Shown: positions 1 to 8,355 of the stretch, one piece after another
Position numbering within the stretch: position 1 is the first letter of the stretch
Layout of the letters: every line of letters begins with the position of its first letter
Assembly: GCF_002941025.1 (NCBI RefSeq)
Contig: NZ_PTJS01000001.1
Location: 62,001 to 126,000, forward strand
Source of the DNA: Streptomyces sp. QL37
GTDB taxonomy: Bacteria > Actinomycetota > Actinomycetes > Streptomycetales > Streptomycetaceae
Length of the DNA: 64,000 nucleotides
Direction of reading: 5' to 3'
The notes under the pieces: model-generated
Databases searched by the model: none
Seen by the model: the letters and a program-made list of their open reading frames with translations, nothing else
Told to the model about the DNA's origin: nothing
Position numbers and translations under genes: made by a program

Positions 1-732
1 CGTGACGTCCTCATCGAGGGCGTCACCGTCCGCAACTCCCCGATGTGGAACATCCATCCGGTCCTGTGCACCAATGTCACCGTCCGCGGTGTGACCGTGG
101 ACAGCCCGGTCGGCCCCAACAACGACGGTGTCGACCCCGAGTCCTGTTCCTACGTCCTCATCCAGGACTGCCTCTTCGACACCGGCGACGACTGCATCGC
201 CTTCAAGGCGGGCAAGAACACCGACGGGCGGCGGGTCGGCGTGCCCATGCAGCACGCCCTGGTCGAGCGCTGCGAGATGCGCGACGGCCACGGCGGCGTG
301 ACCATCGGCAGTGAGACCTCGGGCGGCGTCTCTGACATCGTCGCGCGGGACTGTGTGATGGACAGCCCTCGCCTCGACCGGGCCATCCGTCTCAAGTCCA
401 GTCCGCTGCGCGGTGGTTACATCCGCGACGTACTGTGCCACGACATCACGGTGGGCGAGGTCGGTGACGCGGTCGTGGAGATCGCCCTCGACTACGAGCG
501 TGTGGAGACCGGCGACTTCTATCCCGATGTGCGCGACATCGCGATCCACCGGGTCACCACCACGGCGGGGCCCCGCGCCTGGACCTTCATCGGCAACGAC
601 GCGAACCCGATCCGCGACGTGCTGCTGAGCGACTGTGTCTTCGACGGCATGACGGGGCCGAACGAGCAGCGGAACATCGAGGGCCTGGTCCTGCGCCGCG
701 TCACGATCAACGGCCAGGAGGCGTCGTCTTGA
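1..732 (+). CDS. GH28 polygalacturonase-family glycosidase, C-terminal part (5' end outside window)
   Basis: The first 243 codons in the window are an open frame ending at TGA 730-732; the start lies upstream. The fragment carries the right-handed beta-helix core of family GH28: NNDGVDPESC at about residues 40-50, GDDCIAFKAG about 25 residues later, GHGGVTIGSE, and RLKSSP. These match the family's catalytic NTD, DD, GHG and RIK motifs, so the enzyme should hydrolyse galacturonic-acid-containing glycans (pectin backbone). It is a close relative of the next gene and of the one at 34363. It overlaps the next gene by 4 bp (TTGA), so both are probably one operon with the acetyltransferase-like fusion at 2062. 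Whether it has a signal peptide cannot be seen. Exact substrate (homogalacturonan, rhamnogalacturonan or a side chain) is not readable from the sequence. Confidence 0.9.
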   Translation, partial: RDVLIEGVTVRNSPMWNIHPVLCTNVTVRGVTVDSPVGPNNDGVDPESCSYVLIQDCLFDTGDDCIAFKAGKNTDGRRVGVPMQHALVERCEMRDGHGGVTIGSETSGGVSDIVARDCVMDSPRLDRAIRLKSSPLRGGYIRDVLCHDITVGEVGDAVVEIALDYERVETGDFYPDVRDIAIHRVTTTAGPRAWTFIGNDANPIRDVLLSDCVFDGMTGPNEQRNIEGLVLRRVTINGQEASS

Positions 733-2081
733 CGGGCCCGACGCACGCCCCCGGCGCGGCGGGGGTGCCCCGGGATCCTTGGCGCGAGGCCGACGCGGTC
801 GTCGCCCGCGTCGTGCCGCCCCGGTTTCCCGGCCGTACCTTTCCGGTGACCTCGTTCGGAGCGATCGGCGACGGCCGGACCGACTGCACGTCGGCGCTCC
901 GGCGCGCGGTGGCCGCCTGCCACTCGGCGGGGGGCGGGCGGGTCGCCGTTCCTCCGGGGGTCTTCCTCACCGGCCCCGTGCGGCTGCGCAGCCATGTCGA
1001 ACTCCACCTGGAGGAGGGCGCCACGCTGCGCTTCAGCCAGGACCCGGATCGTTACCTGCCGCCGGTGCTCACCCGTTTCCAGGGCGTCGAGTGCTACGGC
1101 TACTCCCCGTTCGTCTACGCCCGGGACGAGCGTGACATCGCGGTCACGGGTCCCGGGACCCTGGACGGCCAGGCCGACGAGGAGCACTGGTGGCCGTGGT
1201 CGGGCCAGGAGGAGTTCGGCTGGCGGCCCGGTATGCGTCACCAGGAGGAGGACTGGCCGGACCTGTGGCGACAGGCCGAGGACGGTGATCCGGTCGAGCA
1301 GCGGGTGTACGCCGACGGGCGGTACTTCCGGCCGAACTTCATCGAGTTCCAGCGGTGCCACGGCGTCCTGATCGAGGGCGTGACGATCGTCCGGTCCCCC
1401 ATGTGGGAGATCCACCCGGTGCTGTGCGGCAACGTCACCGTCCAGGACGTCGTCATCGACAGCCCCGGACCCAACAACGACGGCATCGACCCCGAGTCCT
1501 GCCACGACGTCGTGATCCGGCGCTGCGACATCACGGCGGGGGACGACTGCATCGCCATCAAGTCGGGCCGCGAGGCCGACGGGCGCCGCGTGGCGACGCC
1601 CAGCGAGAACATCGTGATCGAGGACTGCGTGCTGCGCCACCGCTACGGGGCGGTCACGCTGGGCAGTGACATGACCGGAGGCATCCGCAACGTGTACGTA
1701 CGCCGCTGCCGCGTCGGCGGCCCCGGCCTCTACTTCGGCCTCTACATCAAGACGAACTCGGTACGCGGCGGCTTCGCCGAGAACGTCCATCTCGCGGATC
1801 TCACGGTCACGCACCTCACCAAGGAGTTCATCACCTGCGACTTCGAGCGGGGAGAGGGGGACGCGGGGGCGTACCCGCCTCGGGTACGGAACGTCAGCGT
1901 GAGCCGGACGACGGTTGAGCGGGCGCGCCGCGGTGTCCTGGCCCGCGGCTACGCGCACGCTCCCATCCGTGAACTGCGGCTGGAGGAATGCCACTTCGTG
2001 AATCTCGCGGAGGACGACATCGTCGAGCACGTGGACGGATACGTGAGGGAGAAGGTGACCGGTGGGTCCGACGGACGGTGA
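729..2081 (+). CDS. GH28 family glycosidase, apparently cytoplasmic
   Basis: This 450-residue GH28 protein starts at TTG 729, overlapping the stop of the previous gene; a GTG at 765 is the main alternative. The N-terminus has no hydrophobic or twin-arginine segment, so it is probably intracellular and works on imported oligogalacturonides or pectin side chains. The N-terminal VTSFGAIGDGRTDCT segment (about residues 38-52) is typical of pectate-lyase-like beta-helix starts. Catalytic motifs are NNDGIDPESC (about 250-260) and GDDCIAIKSG (about 270-280), with YIKTNSVRGG near 340 in place of RIK. The usual GHG histidine is missing: the segment reads RYGAVTLGSD near 305. It may therefore be an exo-acting or rhamnogalacturonan-type member. 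The gene overlaps the next one by 20 bp. Confidence 0.88.
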   Translation: MTGPTHAPGAAGVPRDPWREADAVVARVVPPRFPGRTFPVTSFGAIGDGRTDCTSALRRAVAACHSAGGGRVAVPPGVFLTGPVRLRSHVELHLEEGATLRFSQDPDRYLPPVLTRFQGVECYGYSPFVYARDERDIAVTGPGTLDGQADEEHWWPWSGQEEFGWRPGMRHQEEDWPDLWRQAEDGDPVEQRVYADGRYFRPNFIEFQRCHGVLIEGVTIVRSPMWEIHPVLCGNVTVQDVVIDSPGPNNDGIDPESCHDVVIRRCDITAGDDCIAIKSGREADGRRVATPSENIVIEDCVLRHRYGAVTLGSDMTGGIRNVYVRRCRVGGPGLYFGLYIKTNSVRGGFAENVHLADLTVTHLTKEFITCDFERGEGDAGAYPPRVRNVSVSRTTVERARRGVLARGYAHAPIRELRLEECHFVNLAEDDIVEHVDGYVREKVTGGSDGR

Positions 2082-3741
2082 GACGCGCCCCGGACGGTAC
2101 GACTACTGCCCGTGGGAGTTCTGGAGCAGGAGCGACGAGGAGGAACGGGCCGCCCAGCTGTCCCACCAGGCGGCGCTCGTGCGGCGTTCCGAGGCGGACG
2201 GGGGCACGGCGGAGTTCGGTGACCGGGTGTTCGTGTCGCCGTGGGCGGGGGTTCACACCGACTCCCTGCGGCTCGGCGACCGCTCGTACATCGGGGCGCA
2301 CGCCGTGGTCACCGACGAGGTCGTCATGGGTCGCAACTGCACGCTCAACCCGTTCTCCACGGCACGTGGCAAGGTCGTGATGGGGGACGGTGTACGGGTG
2401 GGGGCGCACACCTCGCTGCTCGGCTTCAACCACGGTTTCGCCCCGCACGAGCCGGTCCACCGACAGCCCCTCGTCTCGAAGGGCATCGTTCTCGGCGACG
2501 ACGTCTGGATCGGCTCGCACGCCGTCGTCGTGGACGGGGTGACCATCGGCGACCACTGTGTCGTCGGGGCGGGCGCGGTCGTCACGAAGGACCTGCCGGC
2601 CTGGTCGGTGGCGGCGGGCAGCCCGGCGCGCCGGCTGCGCGACCGGCGGGACACCGCCCCGGCGGGCCCGCGTGCGCCGTCGGTGTCCGGGTCGCCGGCG
2701 GGCAGCCTGGACGCCCGGCTGGAACGCTTCGCGCGACGCGCCGGGGAGCAGGCGGGTGAGGTCCTGGGGCGCTGCCGTACGGACGGTTCCTGGACGGAAC
2801 GTCCCGGGGCCGCGCCGACGGTGCGCGCCGTGTGCGACGCGGTGGAGATCGCGGACCTGCTGCTGGGCGGTCCCCCGCCCGGCGAGGACCGTGACGCGCT
2901 GGTGGAGCGGCTGCGTGCCCTCCAGGATCCGGAGACGGGTCTGGTGCCGGAGTTCGGGCGGCCCGCCCCGTCCCTCGACGACCACAGCGCGATGTACCAC
3001 ATCCTCTGCGCCGGCTACGCGCTCGAACTGCTCGGCTCGCGCTTCGCGCACCCTGTGCGGGCGGTCACCGAGCTGCCTGCGGAGCGGCTGGTGGAACGTC
3101 TGGACGGCCTGCCGTGGCGGACCGAGGCCTGGCGCAGCGGCAACTGGGTGGACGGTGTCGCCACCGCGTTGCACTTCGCCTCCCCCGCCGCCTCGCCGCA
3201 GACCGAGGCGCTGTTCGGCTGGCTGCTGACGCGGGCCGACCCCCGGCACGGTCTGTGGGGCGCCCCGGACGCGAAGGAGGGGTGGCGGCAGCCGGTGAAC
3301 GGTTTCTACCGGACGTCGCGCGGGTCCTTCGCGCAGTTCGGGCTGCCCGTGCCGTATCCGGAGCGGACCGTGGACACCGTGCTCGCCCACAGCCTCGACC
3401 CGGCGTGGTTCGGCCCGGACCGCGGGACGGCGTGCGATGTCCTCGACGTCATCCATCCGCTGTGGCTCTGCGCCAGGAGCACGGGGCACCGGCTCGGCGA
3501 GGGCCGGGACTGGGCCCGGGGGCAGCTGGAGCGGGTTCTGACCCGGTGGCAGGACGGGGCCGGGTTCTCCTTCGCCCTGGAGCCCGGGGAGCGGCCGGAC
3601 CGTCTCGCCGGACTCCAGGGGACGGAGATGTGGCTCGCGGTCACCTGGCTCCTCGCCGACCACCTCGGGGCCGGCGAGGCGCTCGGCTACCGCCCGAGGG
3701 GGGTGCACCGGCCCGAGCCGGCGCGCACGGGACTCGGCTGA
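2062..3741 (+). CDS. Acetyltransferase (left-handed beta-helix) fused to an alpha/alpha-toroid-like domain
   Basis: The protein has 559 residues from GTG 2062. Residues about 45-200 show hexapeptide-repeat sequence (IGAHAVVTDEVVMG, VVMGDGVRVGAHTSL, IVLGDDVWIGSHAVVVDGVTIG, VVGAGAVVTKDLP, then SVAAGSPARRL). This is the signature of left-handed parallel beta-helix O-acetyltransferases of the maltose/galactoside acetyltransferase type, with the histidine of LLGFNHGFAPHEP as a likely catalytic base. From about residue 215 to the end it becomes alpha-helical with repeated W-rich segments (TEAWRSGNWVDGVATALHFA, LWGAPDAKEGWRQPVNGFYRTS) like terpenoid-cyclase or six-hairpin glycosidase toroids. I do not recognise this fusion. 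It lies in the GH28 operon and has no signal peptide, so it could modify or process imported pectic sugars. The 3' end overlaps the convergent gene at 3687 by 55 bp. Confidence 0.8.
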   Translation: MGPTDGETRPGRYDYCPWEFWSRSDEEERAAQLSHQAALVRRSEADGGTAEFGDRVFVSPWAGVHTDSLRLGDRSYIGAHAVVTDEVVMGRNCTLNPFSTARGKVVMGDGVRVGAHTSLLGFNHGFAPHEPVHRQPLVSKGIVLGDDVWIGSHAVVVDGVTIGDHCVVGAGAVVTKDLPAWSVAAGSPARRLRDRRDTAPAGPRAPSVSGSPAGSLDARLERFARRAGEQAGEVLGRCRTDGSWTERPGAAPTVRAVCDAVEIADLLLGGPPPGEDRDALVERLRALQDPETGLVPEFGRPAPSLDDHSAMYHILCAGYALELLGSRFAHPVRAVTELPAERLVERLDGLPWRTEAWRSGNWVDGVATALHFASPAASPQTEALFGWLLTRADPRHGLWGAPDAKEGWRQPVNGFYRTSRGSFAQFGLPVPYPERTVDTVLAHSLDPAWFGPDRGTACDVLDVIHPLWLCARSTGHRLGEGRDWARGQLERVLTRWQDGAGFSFALEPGERPDRLAGLQGTEMWLAVTWLLADHLGAGEALGYRPRGVHRPEPARTGLG

Positions 3742-5744
3742 GCGGACGGGCGGGACCGCATCCGCAGCACCTGGGACAGCACCTGGGCGGTGACCCAGGA
3801 CGGGTTCCAGGTGTTGCTGTTTCCACGGTCCTGCCAGTTGGTGGGGAAGAACCCCTCGGCCTGCTCGCCCGGTCCCTCGAAGCCCCATTCCCCGGGCCGG
3901 GTGCAGACGCCCTGTCCGAAGGCGTTCAGGACCAGCTCTCCCAGCTCGCGGTAGACCGGCCGTTCCACCAGGTCTCCCAGGCGGGCGAGTTCGTACGCCG
4001 GGAAGAACACGTCGACGTGGTGGTTCTGGACGCTGACACCCGGCCAGCCGGTGGTGGCGAACCCGTGCTTGAAGGGTGGGTTCCACTGGTAGACCCAGGT
4101 GAGGAGCCAGTCGGCGGCCTCCTGGGCGCGGGTGCGCCACCGCTCCGCGCCGGTGAGCCTCAGCAGCTCGTACGCGCACAGGAAGTAGGCCATGCCCCCT
4201 TCCTTGTCCTCGCAGGCGGCGTCGAGGGTGGCGCGTGCGAAGGGGGTCGCGTAGTCGTCGGCGTAACGCCGGTGGTAGTCGTCCACGAGTGCCTCCGCCC
4301 CGCGGAGCAGGTCCTGCTCCCCCGTGACGCGGTGGGCCTTCAGCATCGCCAGTACGCAGGGCAGGCCGGCCGTCCCCGGGAACGAGGCGAGGGGGGATCC
4401 GTCCGGACGCCAGCCGAAGGGGGGCGGGCCGTCGCCGCAGGCGGCCCGCACACCTTCGGTGAGCGCCCGCACCCATGTGTCGGGGACGTCGATTCCGTGC
4501 AGGCGGAAGAGACGCACGATGTCGGCGAGGTCGCAGAGGTTGTCGCCGAGGGCGCGGGCCGAGACGTACGGCCCCTCCTCCCCGTCGAACCCTGTCCAGG
4601 TGCGGTCCTCGGTGGCGTAGAAGCTCAGGCGCAGTCCCGGGGCGCCCGGGAGCGAGCTGCCCGCGAGGTAGAACTCGACGGCCCGGCGGCAGCGTTCGAC
4701 GCGCCCCGGTTCGTCGTTCTCGACACCCAGGCGGGCGTCGCACCAGGCGAGCCGAAGGCTCTGCCCGGTCCACCCGTACATGAAGCCGGGGGTGTGGCCG
4801 GGGCCGACGAACTTCAGGTAGCCGGCGGCGTCGCCGTCCTCGTGCCAACGCCGGTCGAGCGCTGCCGTCTTGAGCCGTACGAGTTGGTCCAGGGACAGCG
4901 GGCTCGCTCCGCGCGGCCGGTACAGGGCGCGGCCGCGGTGCACGAGCGCCCGGAAGCCGTGGCCGGGCCGGGCGGGGTGTCCCCAGTCCAGGGCGTGATG
5001 GGCGTGGTACTCGGTGCCGGGCGCGAGATCGCGGTACCCCTCCTCGCAGGGCGCGGTGCGGGACTTGTGCACGTAGGCCGTGTCGGGGCGCCCGTCGAAC
5101 AGCAGCGCTCCGCTCACACCGAGCAGGGTCACCCCCTCGGGGCGGTGTGTCGCGCCGAGGGAGCCCGGCCCGGGGCGAGCGGCGTAGAGGGTGGCATACC
5201 GGCTCCGGCCGTCCGCCTCCCACTCCGCGTGCGCACAGGGGACGGGCAGCCGGTGGTCCTCCACGACGAGACCGCCGTTGTCCGCCGCGAGACGCGGGAC
5301 GGTGCGTCCGGGGTCGGCCGACGGATTGCCCCGGTAGAGGACCTGGGGCAGGGTGACCGCTTCGGGCCGCAGGGAGGGCAGCGGCAGTGCGATGCCCAGC
5401 ACGGCGTCCGCGCGTGGTGTTCTGCCGGTATTGCGCCAGGCGGTCCGCAGGTGCAGCAGACCGTCCTCGAACACCAGGGAGAGCGATACCTCGAGTCCGG
5501 GGTGGCCGGCGAGGGTGCAGCGGGCCTCCAGGCCGTCCCCGGCGCGCGCGAGCGCACAGGAGCGCACGCCGGGCCTGGAAGGCCCCCAGGGACGCCCCAG
5601 GGACACCACGAACAGATCGTCCAGCGGGAGGTCGAGGAGGCCGCCCCCCTCCCCCGCGGTGTGTCCGAGCACCAGGTGGGGTGCCCCCTGGGCGGGGCTC
5701 TCGGTGAACTCGGCGTACCTGCGCCCGTCGTTGATCCGGAACAT
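3687..5744 (-). CDS. Unrecognised cytoplasmic protein: beta-sandwich plus alpha/alpha-toroid, candidate glycosidase
   Basis: A 685-residue protein from ATG 5744. I cannot place it in a named family. Residues 1 to about 290 look all-beta (an extended carbohydrate-binding-like sandwich). Residues about 300-680 are helical with W/Y/N-rich loops (GYLKFVGPGHTPGFMYGWTG, DAACEDKEGGMAYFLCAYELL, GWPGVSVQNHHVDVFFPAYELARL, GFFPTNWQDRGNSNTWNPSW), resembling (alpha/alpha)6 glycoside hydrolases or lyases. Acidic residues in DAACEDKEGG and the NHHVD segment are plausible active-site parts, but this is a guess. There is no signal peptide. It converges on and overlaps the end of the acetyltransferase fusion, and shares a 147-bp divergent promoter region with the binding-protein gene at 5892, where a TGGCATACCA site lies, so it may belong to the same regulon. 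Confidence 0.72.
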   Translation of the reverse strand: MFRINDGRRYAEFTESPAQGAPHLVLGHTAGEGGGLLDLPLDDLFVVSLGRPWGPSRPGVRSCALARAGDGLEARCTLAGHPGLEVSLSLVFEDGLLHLRTAWRNTGRTPRADAVLGIALPLPSLRPEAVTLPQVLYRGNPSADPGRTVPRLAADNGGLVVEDHRLPVPCAHAEWEADGRSRYATLYAARPGPGSLGATHRPEGVTLLGVSGALLFDGRPDTAYVHKSRTAPCEEGYRDLAPGTEYHAHHALDWGHPARPGHGFRALVHRGRALYRPRGASPLSLDQLVRLKTAALDRRWHEDGDAAGYLKFVGPGHTPGFMYGWTGQSLRLAWCDARLGVENDEPGRVERCRRAVEFYLAGSSLPGAPGLRLSFYATEDRTWTGFDGEEGPYVSARALGDNLCDLADIVRLFRLHGIDVPDTWVRALTEGVRAACGDGPPPFGWRPDGSPLASFPGTAGLPCVLAMLKAHRVTGEQDLLRGAEALVDDYHRRYADDYATPFARATLDAACEDKEGGMAYFLCAYELLRLTGAERWRTRAQEAADWLLTWVYQWNPPFKHGFATTGWPGVSVQNHHVDVFFPAYELARLGDLVERPVYRELGELVLNAFGQGVCTRPGEWGFEGPGEQAEGFFPTNWQDRGNSNTWNPSWVTAQVLSQVLRMRSRPSAQPSPVRAGSGRCTPLGR

Positions 5745-5813
5745 TTACAACTCCCATATCTGTAGGGACTGTTGACCGCATCTATCGTCAGGTGAACCAT
5801 TGTGGCATTCGCC

Positions 5814-5823
5814 TGGCATACCA
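5814..5823. promoter_or_regulatory. TGGCATACCA operator-like site (copy 1)
   Basis: TGGCATACCA flanked by CC and GT, 68 bp before the binding-protein start at 5892 and 70 bp from the divergent start at 5744. A partial copy (TGTGGCATTC) sits 13 bp to the left. The same 10-mer recurs at 18240 and 23883, and a symmetric version at 23533, each time in front of genes of this locus. It is inferred to bind the GntR/FCD protein encoded at 23963. Confidence 0.6.
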
Positions 5824-5891
5824 GTGGCGTTCCTTCGCCGATCGCGTCTCTCCGACCGTCGGCGCTCCCCCTCCGAAGGAGAGGCACCCGC

Positions 5892-7376
5892 ATGACCTCA
5901 CAACCGCAGCAGAGCGAACAGCCGCCGCCCAGCCGACGGAAGTTCGTCGGCGGTGCCGCCGCGGCGGTGGGCGCGGCCGCGCTCACCGGCGTCACACTCG
6001 GCGCGTCCGCTCCGGCTCAGGCTCGTCCGGCCACCGGGCGGGCAGCGGCGGCCTCTTCGGCCGCCACCTGCACCGTCATCCCGAACAAGTACGGCGAGCC
6101 GTTCGAAGTCTGCGACGACGAGCTGTTCATCTTCATGGCCAACTACAAGCCCTTCGAGAACCCGGGCTTCTTCGACACGGTCATCGGCGACGCGATGCGC
6201 GCGGCCTTCCCTGGGGTCAAGATCAAGGCGGTGGCCTGGGACCAGCCCGTGCGGTACGAGGACCTCGAGAAGGCCGGTGTCGTACCCGACATCATCCTCG
6301 AGGACCCCCGCCGGCGTATCGACCGCGACCTGGAACCGCTCGGCTGGACCCGCGATCTCACCGAGGACCTCCGCACCACCGGCATCGACCTCGGCTCGCT
6401 CAACCCGGCCGCGGTCGCCACGATCAAGGCCCGCTCGGACGGCGGGATGTACGGCGTTCCCGTGTTCGTGGACGAGTACGTCATGTTCCACAACAAGAAG
6501 ATCTTCGACATGAAGGGACTGAGAACACCGGCCAACGGCGTCACCTACGACGAGGCGTTCCGCCTCGCCAAGAAGCTGACCTTCGAGAAGAACCTGGTGG
6601 CGTACAAGGGGTATCTCCAGCACCCGGACCTCTACCTGGAGTTCAACCAGCTGGGGCTGTACCCGTTCGTGCCGGGCCCGGGCGGGACGCCTGCGCCCGA
6701 GGACGTGAAGGTGAACATCACCTCGGAGGGCTGGCAGCGGCTCGGCAGCAACCTGGAGCGCTTCCTGCTCCACCCCCACAACATCTTCACCACGGTGGAC
6801 GACTACCTGCTGACCGGCCATGTGGCCATGGCGGTCGACAGCCTCTGGAAGCTCAACGCCTACGCTCTCAGCCCTCTGTACCTCCAGGAGGACGACGCCG
6901 AGGAGTGGCGCGGGCTCGCCGACGGCATCGAACTGGGCATCACGTCCGTGCCGGTCCTCGGCAGCGGCGACAACGCGGTCTACCAGCCCAACAGCATCGC
7001 GGCGTTCCTGCCCCCGCAGTCGGCCAAGAAGGCCCAGGCCCTCCAGGTCCTCAAGTGGCTGGTGTCCCAGGAGGGGCAGGTCGAGCTGGCCCGGCACGGA
7101 ATGAAGCCAGCGCTGCGCTCGCGCGCCGTCGAGGCGGCCTTCGGGACAGCGATCCCCGAGCTCGACGGGATCGACACCTCGGCGGTCTTCTGGGGGGACA
7201 ACGCCGTCCTGCAGAACTACGAGAACACCGAGTACTGGGACCTGCCCATGTACTCGGTGTTCCGGCAGCACGTCCTCCAGGACGGTCTGAGGGTCTCCTC
7301 GGCACTGAAGGTCACCGAGACGGTCGACATCCCCGCCTACATCAAGTCGCAGGTGGCGGCCGGCTTCGACTGGTGA
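5892..7376 (+). CDS. Secreted ABC-transporter sugar-binding protein (family 1), orphan
   Basis: I chose ATG 5892 (494 residues), which follows an AAGGAGAGG ribosome-binding site; longer upstream starts lack one. The N-terminus has a twin-arginine motif (SRRKFVGG) and an alanine-rich hydrophobic stretch ending in APAQA, so it is a Tat export signal. No lipobox cysteine is present, which is unusual for a Gram-positive binding protein that must stay at the membrane. The mature part fits the extracellular solute-binding family 1 (MalE-like), with an inner half GVPVFVDEYVMFHNKKIFD and a C-terminal NSIAAFLPPQSAKKAQALQVLKWLV. No permease genes adjoin it, so it must use a distant or shared transporter. 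It ends 1 bp before the end of the convergent gene at 7378. A TGGCATACCA site lies 68 bp upstream. Confidence 0.87.
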   Translation: MTSQPQQSEQPPPSRRKFVGGAAAAVGAAALTGVTLGASAPAQARPATGRAAAASSAATCTVIPNKYGEPFEVCDDELFIFMANYKPFENPGFFDTVIGDAMRAAFPGVKIKAVAWDQPVRYEDLEKAGVVPDIILEDPRRRIDRDLEPLGWTRDLTEDLRTTGIDLGSLNPAAVATIKARSDGGMYGVPVFVDEYVMFHNKKIFDMKGLRTPANGVTYDEAFRLAKKLTFEKNLVAYKGYLQHPDLYLEFNQLGLYPFVPGPGGTPAPEDVKVNITSEGWQRLGSNLERFLLHPHNIFTTVDDYLLTGHVAMAVDSLWKLNAYALSPLYLQEDDAEEWRGLADGIELGITSVPVLGSGDNAVYQPNSIAAFLPPQSAKKAQALQVLKWLVSQEGQVELARHGMKPALRSRAVEAAFGTAIPELDGIDTSAVFWGDNAVLQNYENTEYWDLPMYSVFRQHVLQDGLRVSSALKVTETVDIPAYIKSQVAAGFDW

Positions 7377-7377
7377 G

Positions 7378-8355
7378 TCACCGCCTGCGGAGCCGTACCG
7401 CGAGATACGGCTCCGCAGGCAGCTCGACCGTCACCTCGCCACCGCCGGCGTCGTCCAGGGACCGGACCGTCATGTTCCAGGTGTCCAGGATCTCCACGCT
7501 CCACCGGCCCCCGGGCAGCACGAAGGGCCGACGGGGATAGCGGTGCGGGCCGAGATACTGCAGGACGTATTCGCCCGGCGCCTCCAGTGTCGAGGCGTCG
7601 TGCGTCTCGGGTGTGTGGCCGAGACCGGCGGGTGCCTCGTCGAGCACCGTCCGCAGGAAGGCGACGCGTTCGACGGCGGTACCGCTGAGCCGCCCACCGC
7701 CCGCGCTCCACGGCGCCGGCCCCCACGACTCGGCGTGCGAGCCGTAGCCGCCGCGGCACACCGCCTCCCAGATTCTGCACAGCAACTCGTGACCGGGCAG
7801 GGCCTGTTCCGGGTCCTCGGGGTCGTCCCCCTCGGCCCCGCAGTCGTCGACGACGACCGGCTTGCACAGGTCTTGGACCAGTCCGGACACGGCCCGCGTC
7901 TGCGGGTGCGCCACGGAGGCGTGCGTGAGCCAGGGAGCGCCGAAGTCGGTGTCCGGGGCGCCGTGCACGGTGAGCGGGTGATGGCCGTGGTCGTGTTCCT
8001 GGATGTCGGTCTGCACTTCTGGGTCGGGCGGCGCGCACCACCACACGTTGGACCGGCCGGCGAGGCGCGTGACGGTCTCCGGGACGTCGCGTCCGTGCAG
8101 CCGGACCTCCGCCTGGACGCCCAGCGCCCCGAGCGCTCCGACCTGGTGGTCGAGGCGGTCCAGGGGAAGGGAGGCGTCGAGGATACGCACCCTGTTGAAG
8201 GGGGACGCCGCCAGCGCGCGCAGGGTGTCGTCGCCTGCCTGCGGGACGCTGGTGGTCCAGGGGTGGAAGGCAGTGCCGTCGGCGTGCCGGAAGCGGGTGC
8301 CGTGCACCCGCACGGGGCCGTGGTCGGTGTACGGGGTCGCCGGGTGAGTGGTCAT
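7378..8355 (-). CDS. Degenerate DUF4038/apiosidase-like paralogue lacking the catalytic glutamates
   Basis: From ATG 8355, 325 residues; the start overlaps the stop of the upstream gene (ATGA). It is a shortened paralogue of that gene: HGPVRVHGTRFRHADGT, ALAASPFNRVRI, NVWW, CKPVVVDD and VEILDTWNMTV all have counterparts there, but the N-terminal DUF5060 sandwich is absent. At the two sites where the neighbour has NEYD and DEIGYE, this protein reads PPDPE (about residue 105) and DDCGAE (about 168), so both candidate catalytic glutamates are replaced by aspartate and the surroundings changed. It may be a non-catalytic partner, a binding protein or an enzyme with altered chemistry. It is the last gene of the transporter operon; its final codons form half of a strong hairpin. 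Confidence 0.75.
   Translation of the reverse strand: MTTHPATPYTDHGPVRVHGTRFRHADGTAFHPWTTSVPQAGDDTLRALAASPFNRVRILDASLPLDRLDHQVGALGALGVQAEVRLHGRDVPETVTRLAGRSNVWWCAPPDPEVQTDIQEHDHGHHPLTVHGAPDTDFGAPWLTHASVAHPQTRAVSGLVQDLCKPVVVDDCGAEGDDPEDPEQALPGHELLCRIWEAVCRGGYGSHAESWGPAPWSAGGGRLSGTAVERVAFLRTVLDEAPAGLGHTPETHDASTLEAPGEYVLQYLGPHRYPRRPFVLPGGRWSVEILDTWNMTVRSLDDAGGGEVTVELPAEPYLAVRLRRR
7383..7420. terminator. Bidirectional terminator hairpin inside the 3' end of the convergent gene
   Basis: Perfect 15-bp stem (left arm 7383-7397, loop CCGCGAGA, right arm 7406-7420). It begins 7 bp after the stop of the binding-protein gene (7376). It lies wholly within the last codons of the minus-strand gene ending at 7378, so one structure could terminate transcription from both sides. 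Confidence 0.7.

Noticed and set aside
3114..5765. Long plus-strand open frame opposite the 685-residue toroid protein
   Set aside because: Composition (Val/Gly/Ala/Glu-rich, no domain) is that of an antisense shadow; the minus-strand reading has coherent protein-like sequence.
1894..5781. Very long minus-strand open frame (over 1,200 codons) across the GH28 and acetyltransferase genes
   Set aside because: It is in antisense to well-supported genes, is extremely Arg/Pro/Gly-rich and has no family signature; high G/C content makes such frames common.
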